A DNA stretch of 64,000 nucleotides from Coccinella septempunctata (Eukaryota; Arthropoda; Insecta; Coleoptera; Coccinellidae), in assembly GCF_907165205.1 (NCBI RefSeq), contig NC_058194.1, positions 28,086,856 to 28,150,855 of the forward strand. The letters run 5' to 3'. A model generated the notes under the pieces. The model made no database searches. It saw only the letters and a program-made list of their open reading frames with translations, and was not told the origin of the DNA. Shown here piece by piece: positions 22,925 through 35,600 of this stretch; position 1 is the stretch's first letter; each line of letters starts with the position of its first letter. The translations under genes and the position numbers were made by a program.

Positions 22925-24179
22925 TCACCCTCGACTCCTAACGCTTTCTCAACGGACGATCAAACTGCTTTAAAAAGCTTGAAATAAATTGAAGTTACTG
23001 AGGAATCAGATCATTGTTTTCTCTCAAAAAATCCACATAAAAATGGAACATTCACCGTTTGACATTCAAACCTTTTTTGAACACGCGAAGCGATCTGGAC
23101 GTATAATTGCATCTGCTGTCGCGGCGCCAATCGCAACAACGATCAGCGTCCGGAAACAACGCTCACATGTTTCTCCCATCCGAAATCCCCCGCCGTTAAA
23201 ACGGGAAAATCTTCATTCGAGAGCAATTACCATACCCGACACGTTTTTCAGCGAATATCTTACACAAGCGGGGGCGATAAAAGTTCCAACTCATTTGAAA
23301 GCAATTAAAAATCGCGCAAAGCCGTAATGTTGCTATATAAATGCTCCGGAGCAATTTATACGAGAGAGATCGGCATGAACGTCTTCGCGGCATTAATTCA
23401 GCTCGTACTGATGAGAGTGCTCAGTAATAAGTGAGAATTATTTCGAGCATAAACCACAAATGGCAAACACGAATTTGCATTTTTACAGCGGCGCTGTCGT
23501 TTTTCGGGCCGGAATCGGGAATTATGTCGGATACATGAGTAAATATGTGCAATATAATGGCCGTTTTTTTTCGGTAGAACGGTGCAAGCAACGATGATTA
23601 CACGTCTTTTATGTGCCTTCATATTTCACTGCCTTAATCCTGATAGTAAGGTATTTATAGAGTATAAACGTCGGTGTATAGTTTTGATTTTATTTTCGTT
23701 TAGACACGCGCCGAATAAATCATTTGGTTTTTGCAGGAATTTACCGATTTTTTTACTGCAAGTTTGGGCAACTGTTGGTCTATCCCTTTGTTCCTATAGT
23801 AAGAACAGTATAAATATATTCTTTCGAAATAGAGTGTTACAAACTTTGATAGTCCACAACAAGAGATAGATCCTAGACCTTTTCCTGGTTCCAGATATCA
23901 GCGTAAGCAGAGGATAAATGTCAACGAGGTACCATACATATCTTCGTATGATACATGAAAACAGAGATAAAAACACCAGGAAAAACTCTCAGTCTGCCCG
24001 TATAAGTGTAATGATAATGAATTTGTGTAAATATTAAGCTGAAATTAGGCCATCTTCTTCATAAGACAAAATCCAAAACCCTCATCCCCCTTCTTTCTAC
24101 TATGATGGTTGATAAAGTGAGAATAATCTGAAAATGAAAAAAAAAATAAAAAAAAACATCTATATTTCTCATGAAATAG
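22925..24179. other. Unassigned non-coding DNA
   Basis: Frames at 22989-23327 and 23582-23869 have no recognisable domain. A GC-richer stretch at 23040-23650 might be a conserved host segment. No repeats were identified. Confidence 0.4.
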
Positions 24180-24775
24180 TTTTGAAATTTGTAATGTAAC
24201 CCATCTCAAAAAAGAATCGGTCACTGAATGAATGCCTTCGAAATCACCCTGTAATTTATATTTCCTGCAACTCTTTACCAAGTGATCTTCAGCGCCACAC
24301 TCACATCTTGGACTATCAGCAGAATTCCACCTAAAGAGCATGCTATTACAACGACCATGACCAGACCTAAGTCGATATAGCTTACTCACACCAAATTTTT
24401 CTAGGAAGTAGGAAGATCCAAGCCAGGCACTTTTTTTGAAGGATCAATAATCAAACCTTCATTGAAGAGATTACACGAATTCCATTCTGATTGCCAAAAT
24501 TCTTTATGACTATCAGTCGAATAAAGAAAATCATTAGTCATAAAGGCTTATGAGATTTGAATCTGGCACTTCTTAAAATCTGGAATTCATTCCAAGACTT
24601 CGAGACTGCCACCTGTCGGCGAATATGAGGTGCTACCTCGGGTGGTACGATGTTTGAAAGAAAAGGTAACCAATGCAAAGGTGTAGATTTGATGGTTCCA
24701 GTAACAATCCTCATAGAATCATTGCGTAGGGTATCAATTTTTTTGACGGAGAGCACTGTTGAACCAAACAGAGCG
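24180..24775 (-). pseudogene. Jockey-like non-LTR retrotransposon C-terminal fragment
   Basis: Reading the minus strand from 24775, the frame gives SMRIVTGTIKSTPLHWLPFL and then SNIVPPE, the segment after the reverse-transcriptase domain in a common insect jockey-like family. After a gap and frame changes it gives VSKLYRLRSGHGRCNSMLFR and SPRCECGAEDH, the C-terminal Cys-x-Cys knuckle, and ends with QGDFEGIHSVTDSFLRW. The order of motifs matches the family. Internal stops and missing parts show it is inactive. Confidence 0.82.
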
Positions 24776-24820
24776 AGAGTACACGGTAGACAGTAGCAAC
24801 AGCAATATTGAAACTAGCCT

Positions 24821-25060
24821 TTTCTTCTTCTTCTTCCCCTTGCTTTGAGCCGACAGGAAGCGTCTGTGGATTTCCTACGTATATTATCATCAGCAAGGTT
24901 AGAACAGGTGAAGAGAATGTCCTCAGCAGTCTCCTATGTCCTCCTGCACGAACAGCGCAAAGAACAACCAGTTGACCCCATTGTACTTAGATTATACTGG
25001 AATATTCGTTTCCTTTCAGGGGTCTGGAGCCTAGACTACCTGAGATTACTACACTGCTCA
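24821..25060 (-). pseudogene. RNase H-type non-LTR 3' end (family D) with GAA-repeat tail, copy 1
   Basis: The minus strand encodes LSTMGSTGCSLRCSCRR and ETAEDILFTCSNLADD. This aligns with LNIMGLTSCSLCRWCRS and ETVEHILFFCSNLEDL in the better copy at the end of the window (63574-64000). The element ends in a (GAA)n tract (TTCTTC repeats at 24821-24836 on the plus strand), the equivalent of the AGA repeat tail at 63574. Only the segment following RNase H remains. Confidence 0.75.
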
Positions 25061-25267
25061 AAAATGGATGAGGATGATTTGCGTGCATGTAGTAATGTAG
25101 ACAGGGAAATAAAAAACGATTTTGTATATGTATAGAGGTATTAGGTTAGGTGTCTACAAAGTAGAGGAATCAACAGAATAAAAATTCTACTTGGTGGAGA
25201 CTTGAAAAAGGTTTCTTCTAAAAACACCGAGAAATCAAGTTTTGATATCAAGTGGGAACTCTTCAAA
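25061..25267. other. Short unassigned gap
   Basis: No feature was recognised between the two transposon fragments. Confidence 0.4.
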
Positions 25268-25560
25268 GTTCTCACACACTATTCGGCAATGTGTAAATGG
25301 GGTTACCAATGAAAGTTTGAGGAATGTTTCGCCAAATGTCCCTCAAAGCATTGGCGAGCTGTTGTAATGTCTGCTGTGGGTCAGGTAAGCTGTGTAATTG
25401 CTGTGACATTGCAGAGAAGACATGTTCAAAACAACTTCAGTCTTCAGAGGCAGCAATCCAATCCATTCGGTGCCATGTGCTCCTATGATGCAATCGTGGT
25501 CAATTTTGTATCGGTGTGGACGAGTATTATGGTTGAATAACATGAAATTATCACCTATTT
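25268..25560 (-). pseudogene. Tc1-like transposase C-terminal fragment
   Basis: On the minus strand the sequence reads NHNTRPHRYKIDHDCIIGAH. This corresponds to the DNARPHR segment of Tc1-type transposases, whose second catalytic aspartate is here replaced by histidine. It continues with EWIGLLPL, then in another frame with DPQQTLQQLANALRDIWRNI and PQTFIGN, the typical C-terminal helices. The DD34E glutamate region has drifted (FEHVFS can still be read in a shifted frame). The N-terminal half is missing. Tc1 enzymes move DNA between TA sites, so an intact relative could have moved some TA-flanked elements seen nearby; that link is inference. Confidence 0.82.
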
Positions 25561-26924
25561 CCTCTCATCCTCAAAAACCTCCGCGTATGCCAGGAAATTT
25601 CAGAACGTTACAACGCTGTTCTCGAAAGGGTTAGTACGATTTTGAATATTCGTGTGAAATTCTACTGTTCTCAACTACAAAATAGTCCCATTCAAGCCAC
25701 ACATTCAAAATTTTAAAATTATCGTACAAAATTTGATACGCTATTTGACGAAGCCCAGTTACAACAGCAACGGTGGGGCGAAGTTTAATTCTCCCTCGTT
25801 CCCCTTTGTAACGAGCCCTTGTTTCCTGTTCGTATTATGATCTTCACTCGGCAGAGACCCAATGGAAAAGTTGAGCAAGACTTGGACAGAAATCAGATGG
25901 CAACAACAAATCCATCCCGGAGTCGAGATGAAAGGCGCAGGCAGAGCAAACCTTGCGATTCTATTATTCAACAAAAGTTCTTCGGTTTCAAACAAAACAA
26001 AAGCATTAATAACGTTGCGTACGCCCACCCCCTCCTCGCCCCTCATATTTAGGATTCTTCGCGGCGAGGTAGACGTAGTGACGAGACCCGCTTACTTTGT
26101 GAATAGTAATGAGCCTCTCGGCAACAAAGGGAGACCACAGCCTTCGAATATATTGAATTCATTCGGGGAACTTTGTGTTTATCCAAGGTGTAACGATACC
26201 GTCTGCGGAAACTAATTTTTGCCCAAATTGGAATGGAATAACATGGACGGGAGGATTTGCATCCAGACCGGCGACGGGGTCGGTAGCGGTTCACTTTGAA
26301 TATTTTTCGGGGTACCTATGGTAAGTTTGCTACGTTCGGATTATGTAGATTTCGGTTTATTGTTTTTGTTCCCGGGAAACTACTCGATTTTCCCCTTACT
26401 GCCAAAAGCGACGTTTCGCCGAAGTTTTCTGGATAAGTGTACAGTAAAATTTCGATTGACCTTCTCAGCAGGGAATAAGACATGGTTGTTGAATGAATTT
26501 ATGCACGTAAGGAATACGAAAATAGAATTATTTTACTAGGGTCCTTGCAGATTGTAGATTTCAAGGAGAACTGAATTGCACTGCGATCTTAATATCAGAG
26601 CTGTTTTCGCAGCAATCTCCTCTACAGCTTGCCAGCTAGTTCCAGAGTTCTGATAAACTTCAATATCTGGTTTATTCTCCTAGAAGTTTCTCGTCCAAAG
26701 CTTTTTTTGCGTTTGTATTTCGTCACCAAGCGAGCTGAAGTTTCTTATTTCTTCCTACAGAATCTACAGTTTCTGATAAAACTATTCTCATGAATGCTTC
26801 CTAATGCATACAATGTCCTGTGAGGAATCCAGTGGGGAGATACAGCATATTTCTGATAAGAACCAGACACAACTTAGATCCCGCAGTGCCAAGGAACATT
26901 TAAGGATGATTCCTTGTAGGTACA
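25561..26924. other. Unassigned non-coding DNA
   Basis: Overlapping frames at 25759-26294 on both strands look like shadows in a moderately GC-rich stretch. None has a domain. Nothing else was recognised. Confidence 0.4.
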
Positions 26925-27940
26925 TTGTGATATGATTTCGAGCAAGACGGTGAAAAATTGGAGTGCAAGCCTCAAAAGAGGTGAATTTTCCATTGAAGAT
27001 GATGACCGATCGGGAAGGCCAGTTTCTGTGTCAGTCCCCGAAAATATCGATGCAGTTCATGACATGATTTTATCAGACCGTCGAATTGGGCTGAAACTGA
27101 TAACTGAAGCACTGAATATTTCATATGAACGCGTTCATCATATTGTTCACGTCAATTTGGACATGAGAAAAATTGCTGCAAAATGGATCCCCAAATGTTA
27201 GAATGTTGACCAAAAGCGTGCAAGGGTAGAAGCATCGCGTTGGATCTGTGCTCGATTTGAAAACGATGTAGACTTCCTAAACCGAATTGTTACTATGGAT
27301 GAGACTTGAGTACATTTCTACGATCCAGAAACAAAGCAACAATCGATAGAATGGCGACACTCTGTTTCTCCAAGACCTAAGAAGTTTCGTGTCCAAAAAT
27401 CTGCTGGAAAAGTTCTTGCTTCAGTTTTTTTGGGATTGCTATGGAGTAATCATGATTGATTTTTTGGATAAGGGTAGAACAACAACCGATTACTATTCAA
27501 CATAACTGACCATTCTACGGGAAAAAAATTAAGGAGAAATGACACGGAAACCTATCCAAAGGTGTTTTGTTTTTGAAGGACAACGCCCTTGCACACAAAT
27601 CTCATGTTGCCATGCAAAAAATTCGTGATTTAGGGTTTGAATTACTAAAACACCCTCCTTATTCACCAGATCTGACTCCATCCGACTATCATCGCTCTCC
27701 TCATCTGAAAAAAAGTTTAAAAGGTCGTAAATTTTCTTCCAACAAGGATGTAAAGAAAGCTGTGGAGGTCTGGTTTGCAGAGCAAGAAGAAACGTTTTTT
27801 TTTCAAGGTCTAGAGATGTTGCAGGTTCGCTGTAATAAATGTATCCAGTTAAGCGGAGAATATGTTGAGTAATAAAATATTTTGACATTGAAATTTTGTT
27901 TGGTTCCATAGTAGGCTAAGAATTTTTTTATATACCCTCG
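26925..27940 (+). mobile_element. mariner transposon copy 2, 5'-truncated
   Basis: Transposase remnant on the plus strand, starting within the N-terminal DNA-binding region (SSKTVKNWSASLKRG) and running through the whole catalytic domain. The motifs visible are EDDDRSGRP, the first catalytic aspartate in TMDET (followed by a stop where tryptophan is expected), the second in MIDFLDKG and the third in YSPDLTPSDY. The spacing fits DD34D mariners. At least four in-frame stops or frameshifts interrupt it. The 3' terminal repeat is intact (ending in CCCTCG at 27940 and followed by TA), but the 5' end and first codons are gone, so the element cannot move. Confidence 0.93.
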
Positions 27941-27942
27941 TA

Positions 27943-29390
27943 GTTCCTAAGCCAGACAGTTCAAGATACTTGCATACTATGTGTTCAGCATTTGCCTATA
28001 ATAGACAAAATATGATTATTCCATCGTCCATCAGTCTGGCCAATACCATTACCCGAAGCTTAGTTACTGTCAGCTGTAGGAGCTTCCTCAAGAAATCAAT
28101 TATACTTATTTTGTATTGCTGATTTCAAATTTTTTCATATCACTAATATGAAATAACCAGAACAGGAAATAGGCAGATGTTGATGAAGACAAAGAGTATT
28201 CAGACTTTTCTAAATGGATCATTACCAATATTCCAACCGAAAAAATACGCCCCGCAACTTATATTCATACGAGAGTATACGAGAATATATAGTCAAGTCA
28301 GGATAGTCACGTACAATAATAAGACACAATATATCATTGTTTCGGAAAGGCAGCGGATTCTCAGGTTGTTGGTAATATATCACATCTTTATGTGTATACA
28401 TTATTCTCCATAATGTTGATAAGGCGGGTATGAGATTACTTGTTTTTCATCTCAGTCGCGAAGTATTTCGCTGAAAAATGTGCTCACGTTTGATATCCAC
28501 TGTCATACCTGATGTGAAATACCTGCTTGTGAATATGCCAGAAAGAAGATACTTTTCTGTTCGAACAATCTGGATGTGCAAACTTCTAACATAACCCATC
28601 TTCAGAAGGAATATTCTTAGCACATTGTAGACTTTTCTCCTGCTAGTGGAGACCTCTTCTCCATCTGGTGATTCCTCGAAAATGTAACAAAAAACTCAAA
28701 TTAAGTGTTTTTAGAGTAACGTTAAACTCGAACTGAATTTCAACCTGCCTGACGGAAACTAAACTTCTGAACTGCTTGTAAGGCAGATTCCTTCAAGAAC
28801 CTCTTCCAGACTTCCCTTTGACGGCTTGTCAATCGGCACGCATTTTATGATGGATTATCCCGGAAATGAACAACCCCTGTATCGACTCCCTACACGACTA
28901 TCTGACCCAATTTACATAGTTTTTCCACTTCCTTGCGAACCTTTCACGCGAGTGTACCTATGGGATGCGCGGCCATATAGATCGTGAAGTGATGAGATAA
29001 TCGGACCCCCCCAGATGAGGTCACGTGACAGTGCGTGATCGGAATTTCCGCCGTCTCCGCGAACCCATGGAAACATAATCGAACGTTAAACTTGAGTTAG
29101 GTTAAGGACGCACGTGGGGTTGAAAATATCGCGAAAATCGAAGACTGTGGGGTGGCGCTAGAGTATCTCCCAGTATTCATTAGGTTTCTTTTGATCCATA
29201 TGTGGTGGGGAATTTTAAGAAAGGAAATTCTTTACATCAACTGCAGCTCGAGAATCCAATTCACAATAGTTGGCCAACGTTCCAGAAAAGTCTGAACGAG
29301 TGACTTAAAGCTTGAAGCCACACCAGACAAACCACCCTTTCAAAACGAGAAGCATAATACAATTTGTTACATTGTTTCGTTAAATAGTAC
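27943..29390. other. Unassigned non-coding DNA
   Basis: No domain, RNA gene or repeat family was recognised. The block at 28830-29160 is richer in G and C. Confidence 0.4.
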
Positions 29391-30263
29391 AAAGTATATC
29401 GACCTAGGTCATTTCATTAACTGATTCGAGATAGTAGATTACGAATATGCAATTAGATTTTTTGTATTTTAGGAGATTAGTCACTTTTAGTGGAAATTTT
29501 CGAAAAAATTGGTCAACTTTGAGGAGCTGTAGCAACCAGAAAAAGAGAATTATACATATGCAATTTTTTTTATGATAGATGGATCTTCTGCAAATAGCGA
29601 ATTCTAATTTTCAGTCATCTACCACCAATAGTTTAGATTTCATGATTTTTTCCGCGAAGGTCCAAATTTTCCCATTTTTCATCGACCATAACTTGAAAAA
29701 TGAATTTAAAAAAAAATATCTGTTTACATATTCGTTATCTTCGCCTTCGAATTAGTCGACACTATGAATTTGATTCAGATCGGGGACCAAAAAAATTTTT
29801 CGAAAAAAATTGCAATTTTTCCATACATGCATGGAAAATTTGAAAAAATTTAAATCTCTCCGATTTACACCAAAATTGGAGTATTTACTAAATCGAGGGC
29901 GTAGATCACGAATATTCAAAGAGAATTTTGCTGAAAGGCTTAGTTTTCAAATTATGGTCGATGGAAAACTCGAAATTTTGGACCTTCGCAGAAAAATTTA
30001 TGAAATCTGAACTGTTCGCGGCAGGTGGATGAAAGTTGGATTTTTATATTTGAAAGAGATCAATCTATCACCCAAAAAATCAGCATATATCTAGTATCTC
30101 TTTTCTGGCTGCTACAGATACTCAAAGTCGACCAATTTTTTCGAAAATTTTCACTAAAAGTGATTTATTTCCTAAAATACCAGTCCTGGAAAGAATCTAA
30201 TTGCACATTCGTAATCTACAACCTCGAATTAGTCAAATGAATGACAAGGGTTGATATATTTCG
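29391..30263. mobile_element. Large palindromic foldback element, about 430-bp arms
   Basis: The left arm (29391-29827) is repeated as its reverse complement in the right arm (29829-30263), with the centre at CATGCATG (29826-29833) and almost no loop. Matching pairs include TCGACCTAGGTCATT at one end with its counterpart at the other, GGAAATTTTCGAAAAAATTG, and TGATTTTTTCCGCGAAGGTC. Arms differ at scattered positions and small gaps. There is no coding capacity. A transcript of the whole unit would fold into a very long hairpin. A related palindrome lies at 46319-47060. Confidence 0.85.
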
Positions 30264-30339
30264 AAAAATAAAAAATTTTCGAAATAATTTCGTCTGCTAC
30301 TTGTGTGTTTAACCGCGCTTCGAACAAAAATTTTTTTTA

Positions 30340-30440
30340 TGTAGCGAAATATATCGACCCGGGTCATTTTACTGACTGATTCGAGGTCGTAGATCAGGAA
30401 TATGCAATTAGATTTTTTCTAGGATCAGTATTCTGGGAAA
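30340..30440 (+). repeat. Third, truncated arm of the foldback element
   Basis: ATATATCGACCCGGGTCATT through GATTCGAGGTCGTAGAT and ATGCAATTAGATTTTTT repeats the first 100 bases of the left arm in direct orientation, separated from the palindrome by about 76 bases. The same left-right-left order occurs at the second locus. Confidence 0.75.
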
Positions 30441-31839
30441 TAAATCAGTATGCAGTTTATACATTTTTGTGTCTTTTCTTTGATTATATGTGTAGACATA
30501 GGGGTGGTAAAATCTTAAGCTGGTAGCCTATACCCTAAGAACGGTCCTGCTTGTAACTTTAGAAATAGTTGTGGAAGCGAAATAGGATTTGGATTAGAAT
30601 TTATCATAGATCAATAACAAACAACTGGTTCATAGATTCAAATGCCAATTTTGGCATTCCTAAGGATGCATTTTCCTCAATAATATATATTCTGAGGTCA
30701 TATATTCGGAAAATTACTAATATTATCGTTAAATATATCATTACACCAAATTACCTGGCTTTAACACTAATAATCTACATTTTCCCTGAACCGAAAAGTT
30801 AGCCTTCACAAATATCATTGTGCTTTGCCTCTTTCAACTGCAATAACTGCAATATTTGCAACATTTTTATAGGGAATTTCGAACAAATTCGATGCGTTGT
30901 CGTTCCATCCCTTGTATCGGGAATTTCCTATTTCATATTATCGAGAAACTACATCACGGCATTCACGGTAAATTAGCTTCGTGCGGGCTATTCGTATCTC
31001 ACATAAAATCTGTGTTCGCAACCAGTCGATGGGGAGCACCACCCCCATCCACCCCCTGGCAACAAACATCACAATTCTGTTTACACACCATTCGGGTCCG
31101 GTGCCGAAGATAAATGAAGTATTCATATTGATAAGGACGTGAATGCGTATAAAGAAAACAGAGTCGGAAACGGCGTGTGGACGATGTCGGAAAAGCCGAA
31201 AGAAAATCGATGAGACCTGGCCCGGCGTTCGTTTATTTTTCATGAGCGAAGCACAAAAGGGAGGGAAAAACCGCTTCGGCGGAATACTATTCATCAATTA
31301 CGTAACTTCGGGTTAATAGAAAAAGCCCACCTCGTTCCTCCTTAATCCAGATGTTTTCCGAGCTATAATGAGTTCTCAAGGTGCGTCTTTATTGAATCAA
31401 TTAAAAACCTAACACGAACGCTGAATGAAATCCAATTCGGGAGGAGAGAGCCGGTCTGTTTGGAATGGGGGTCATGGAGGAGTTGCTGATGCGAGCTTGG
31501 GGTGTTCTTCGAATATCGAGCAGGCTCTGGTAATTTGACAGATTCCGTTCCGTTCCGATTGTTTTGTGTGTTGCTATGATACGACTGGAACTATATGACT
31601 GTGGACGATTTAATTAAATTGGGATATTGTATGGAGCAACAAATAACTGAGCATTAGGAGCAGAGGAAAGACATACAAGGTGGATCGAAATTGTCGAGCA
31701 ATATTTGTAGGGATGATAGAACACCACAAACAAGTGTTTTTTCATTGAGCTCACGTCTGAAACTTCTCTGTTTCTCCGTTTGTATTGCTGTTTATGTTCT
31801 TAATTCAATCGTACAAATTGGAAACATATAGAGAAGGTA
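30441..31839. other. Unassigned non-coding DNA
   Basis: Small frames (30569-30802, 30856-31113) have no domain. The less AT-rich stretch at 30870-31590 contains overlapping antiparallel frames only. Confidence 0.4.
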
Positions 31840-32655
31840 TTTAGGTGAGGCGTTTTTTTTAACAGAAGGAAGAACTGGTCAAAATGACAAATTTGAAAAA
31901 AAATTGAAAATGATTACTGAAATAGATCCTGAGACAACCCTATAGACCGTTTGTTAGCTGAATCAATGGAAAAAACCTATGGATTCGACCATGTGGTTTC
32001 GTTTAGGTTATTGGCACGTTCGATACTTACGTTGTGATGAAAATGGAAACTTAGTATTGCCGAATTTTTCCCATTATTTTTTAGTATCTTACACGAAATG
32101 GCTCATTTCAATAGAAACTGACAGAAGAGACTTAGGACACAAGTTTAAAAAAAAGAATATTACTTCAAAATCTCACCGATAAAATTCTTCTCAATATTCA
32201 CGAATTTTTCCACAATGGGCATCACAATCTTCTTGTTCGAACATTCCAACAATCGTCGTAAAAATGGGATGAAATGGGAAACATCGTAGCACTTTTTCAA
32301 CGTAACTAACATAAGCACTTTTAAGAAACTGCCTCGATTTTCTACATTTTTTCACCCTAAATTGCACGATACAAGTATTATTATTTTCTCAAGTGACCTG
32401 ATGCCTTTAATCCGATGAACTTGGTACTGAATCATTCATTGTCCAGCCATATGTTTATGTTTTATTTCGTTTTTCCGAAGCCGGAGTCGTCTTCCACAGT
32501 CCCGTACTGGAAATTCAAAGAAATTTTGTCGAATTTATAGGGATTGTATCTCAGCCATCATAGATATGATATAGTTTTTGGTTAAACGACTTATTTTGAT
32601 GATTTTCACCTTCAGTCACAAAAAAGCCTCACCTTGGAAAACACCCTGTTAACTT
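31840..32655 (-). mobile_element. Second copy of the inner TA element, inverted and without the 240-bp duplication
   Basis: Reverse-complemented, the sequence follows the element at 21438-22568: end CAGGGTGTTTTCCAAGGTGA, then AAGTCGTTTAACC, ATGGCTGAGATACAATCCC, GGCTGGACAATGAATGATTC and CATTTCATCCCATTTTTACG. It contains the 240-base unit only once. The other end (near 31840) is worn. No frame is conserved between copies. Confidence 0.85.
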
Positions 32656-35600
32656 GTATAAATTTTGAATGCAATTTTAAATAAAGAATTTGGAGCAGAC
32701 ACGAAAATTTCGTCTTTTTCATTTTCTATCAAACTCCAATGAAAAGGATGGATAACAGATTTGATTTGCTAATTATTATGCCCTGAACTTAAAACTACAG
32801 AAATCATTGAAGATCTTTTGAGGCCAGATATTAAGATGCGTCTGGATTTTCAAGGCCTACTGGGGTGTCAATCATTCCTAAATGGACTATACTTATTTCT
32901 GATTTGGACCAAATGAAGACTTGAGTCATTAAAAAAATTCATTAAATCCGTTCTGTCCAGATAAGATTCTCGAATCTGTCGGAGATGTGAGAAGTGTTCG
33001 AAAGAATTAACAGTTGAAGTAACCACTTTGATCATCAAAAACCTGAAACTCGTTATTGTAATGGAAATCGTGTAATTCAGTATAATTATCAAATATCGGG
33101 CACATCAATTCAATATCTTATGTCACCACTTAACACCACTGCCTTGTGAAAAACTCAGACAAAACATCCCAGAGATTTTTTGGAGTAATAATTTTGAGGA
33201 GTTTTTCTGTGAATGTTCACTGCCACTGCCACTGAAAAGGGAGGTGGAAAGGTTAAAATTCCAAACAATTTTAACCTCCAAAAAGTGATTAAAAATTCCG
33301 TTAAACCTTCTAGAAATAAATGATATGAAGTTCAAATTGAAAAATACTTCCGCATTCCATCAGAAATCCACCCGTGAACAAGACGAAACTCGGATCACCC
33401 TATATACATAAATTTCCACGAAATACGAAAATAATAGATTACAGAACATGTACCTGTTCTGCATCATAAAATTTCAATTTATATGCAAATGGCGCATAGA
33501 AGGAACGAACCAGTTCGCTCTATCCTTCTCGCCCGGATAATGAGTCATCGTAAATAATTGATTGTCAAAAGAACTAATTGACATCTTTATCGGGAATAAT
33601 TTACAACTGGTCCCGTCGAATGTGCAAAACAGCGTGGCAATATATGACGGAATATCAATATCTTGATGGGTTCCAGGCTCCTGTCAGTCCTCTAACTGGC
33701 TCCGGGCCAAAAGAGGATGGAAACGGGAAAGCTATGGAAGATAGATGATGTTTATGAACACATCTCTTGAAAATACGAGTATCGCTTTCGTGGGGGAGGT
33801 GCTGCATATAACGAGTGAAGTTTGAGTAAGATAAATCCATAAATATTTGAATCAATTGAATGTTTCTTAGTCACAGACACTCAAGTGGTGAAAAATCACG
33901 TTGTCAGGATCAAAGAATAATCTAAAAAACAAACAGTAATGAGTATCACCTCAAATTTCAATAAATTAAAATGTTACTAAGTCATTTTGGTGTCATTTGT
34001 ATATGACTTGTGAGTTATCCTGAAATTCTGCATATTTCTCCAATACCAAATATAGAAAATCTTCAAATATCCTGACCCCACAGATCACCGCAATCGTACC
34101 AGCTCTAGAGCTTTTTTTTCGAATTGATGTTAATGTTCCTTCGAACTTCAGGGGGAGCGAGCTTAAACGTAATGTCCTAAAACTGGTTTCTCCTGCGCAT
34201 ACACCTACGCCTCCTGAAAGTTGTTATGATTTGGGTGGTTTTCTCTCTCGTCTGCGGGAGTTTTCACGATTAACGTCAGTGAATGCATAGATAACTGAAT
34301 TTATGTCATATTTTAGCACTGCCACGAATTATTATGGTCTATTCGATTTCAATTTCGGCAGGGTTGAATTTCGGCTCGCTTCGCTCTTTGAAACCCACCC
34401 AATCTCTAATGGAATATTCAAAACTGATGAAGAAATCTTCCTCCGCCACTATTCTTTCAGATATTACGAGGAGATTGATCTCAATATGCAAATTTATTAT
34501 TCATTTATCCATATAATTCATTCAAGTGCCGAGGTATAACCTATGTGACTCAAAAACGAGTAGAAAAGAAAAAACAGAATGGACGCTGAAGATTCATCGT
34601 CATCGTCCATCAAGAACCTCACACTGCAACTGAAAAATAGCAAGCTCTCTCAAATAATATTTGTCTCCCCTTCAACTATATCAAGTCAAATTATAATCTC
34701 CCAAAAAATGTCCATGGTGAAACTGCTCTCGCCACTGGAGGAAAAGCCACCCAAACTGTGAAAATATCAGGCAATCTTCATCAATAACAGCGGGGCGAGC
34801 GTATAAAAGAATAAAGAGATTTCACAATCAATATATCCGGTTGTCAACAGCGTAGCCATCTTCACTTCCTTCGGGCTCCCCTAGTTCCGGTGAAACATAA
34901 AATATAGTCACAAAAAATGGACGAAATTCGCATTCTGAACGACGGCGTTGCTGAAAGTAAAGCTGGAATTTACTAGGAAAAAGCCCCGCATTCGAACATT
35001 GGCATCAATTCGATCAGAAACGAAAAAACAGCGAAAAGTGATAGAAAAGTATTATTATTTTCATCTATTTTATTGCTAAAGATACCGGGAGACCATTCAG
35101 GTGATATGTAGAAACTGATAAATTTGATAGTAATTCGTGTGCTAATATTCTGAAGGAGCAACTCTTCTAGTTATGAATTCCGAAATTTGATAGAGCTTGT
35201 TGCAGTGGTTGTTCCAGGCGTGATGTTGAGGTGGAGGCATAATTTTATATTTGAAAGTTATTCATATTTGGATAGGAATCATTTTTCGATATTCGAAAAA
35301 ATATTTTACTCAAGTTCTCAAAGGGGAGGGCTATGGCCCCATCGTCCCCCTACTGGAACCGCCCTTAACTCCACTTATAATTTCGACAAAAAAAATACAA
35401 AAAAACTCTGCTCCTACATGAAAACGTCTTAAAATTTTACTGCACTCACATAAAATTGCAACTTTCATAGAATGTCTCCGTAACCTAAGAGGAGATTAGA
35501 AATTTTTAAAATATATAGAGGGAATTTTCAAACTTTTTATATCTACATCCCAAAAATTTTTCTCACGTCTATTGTTAGCTAGTGAAGATATCCCGAGAAG

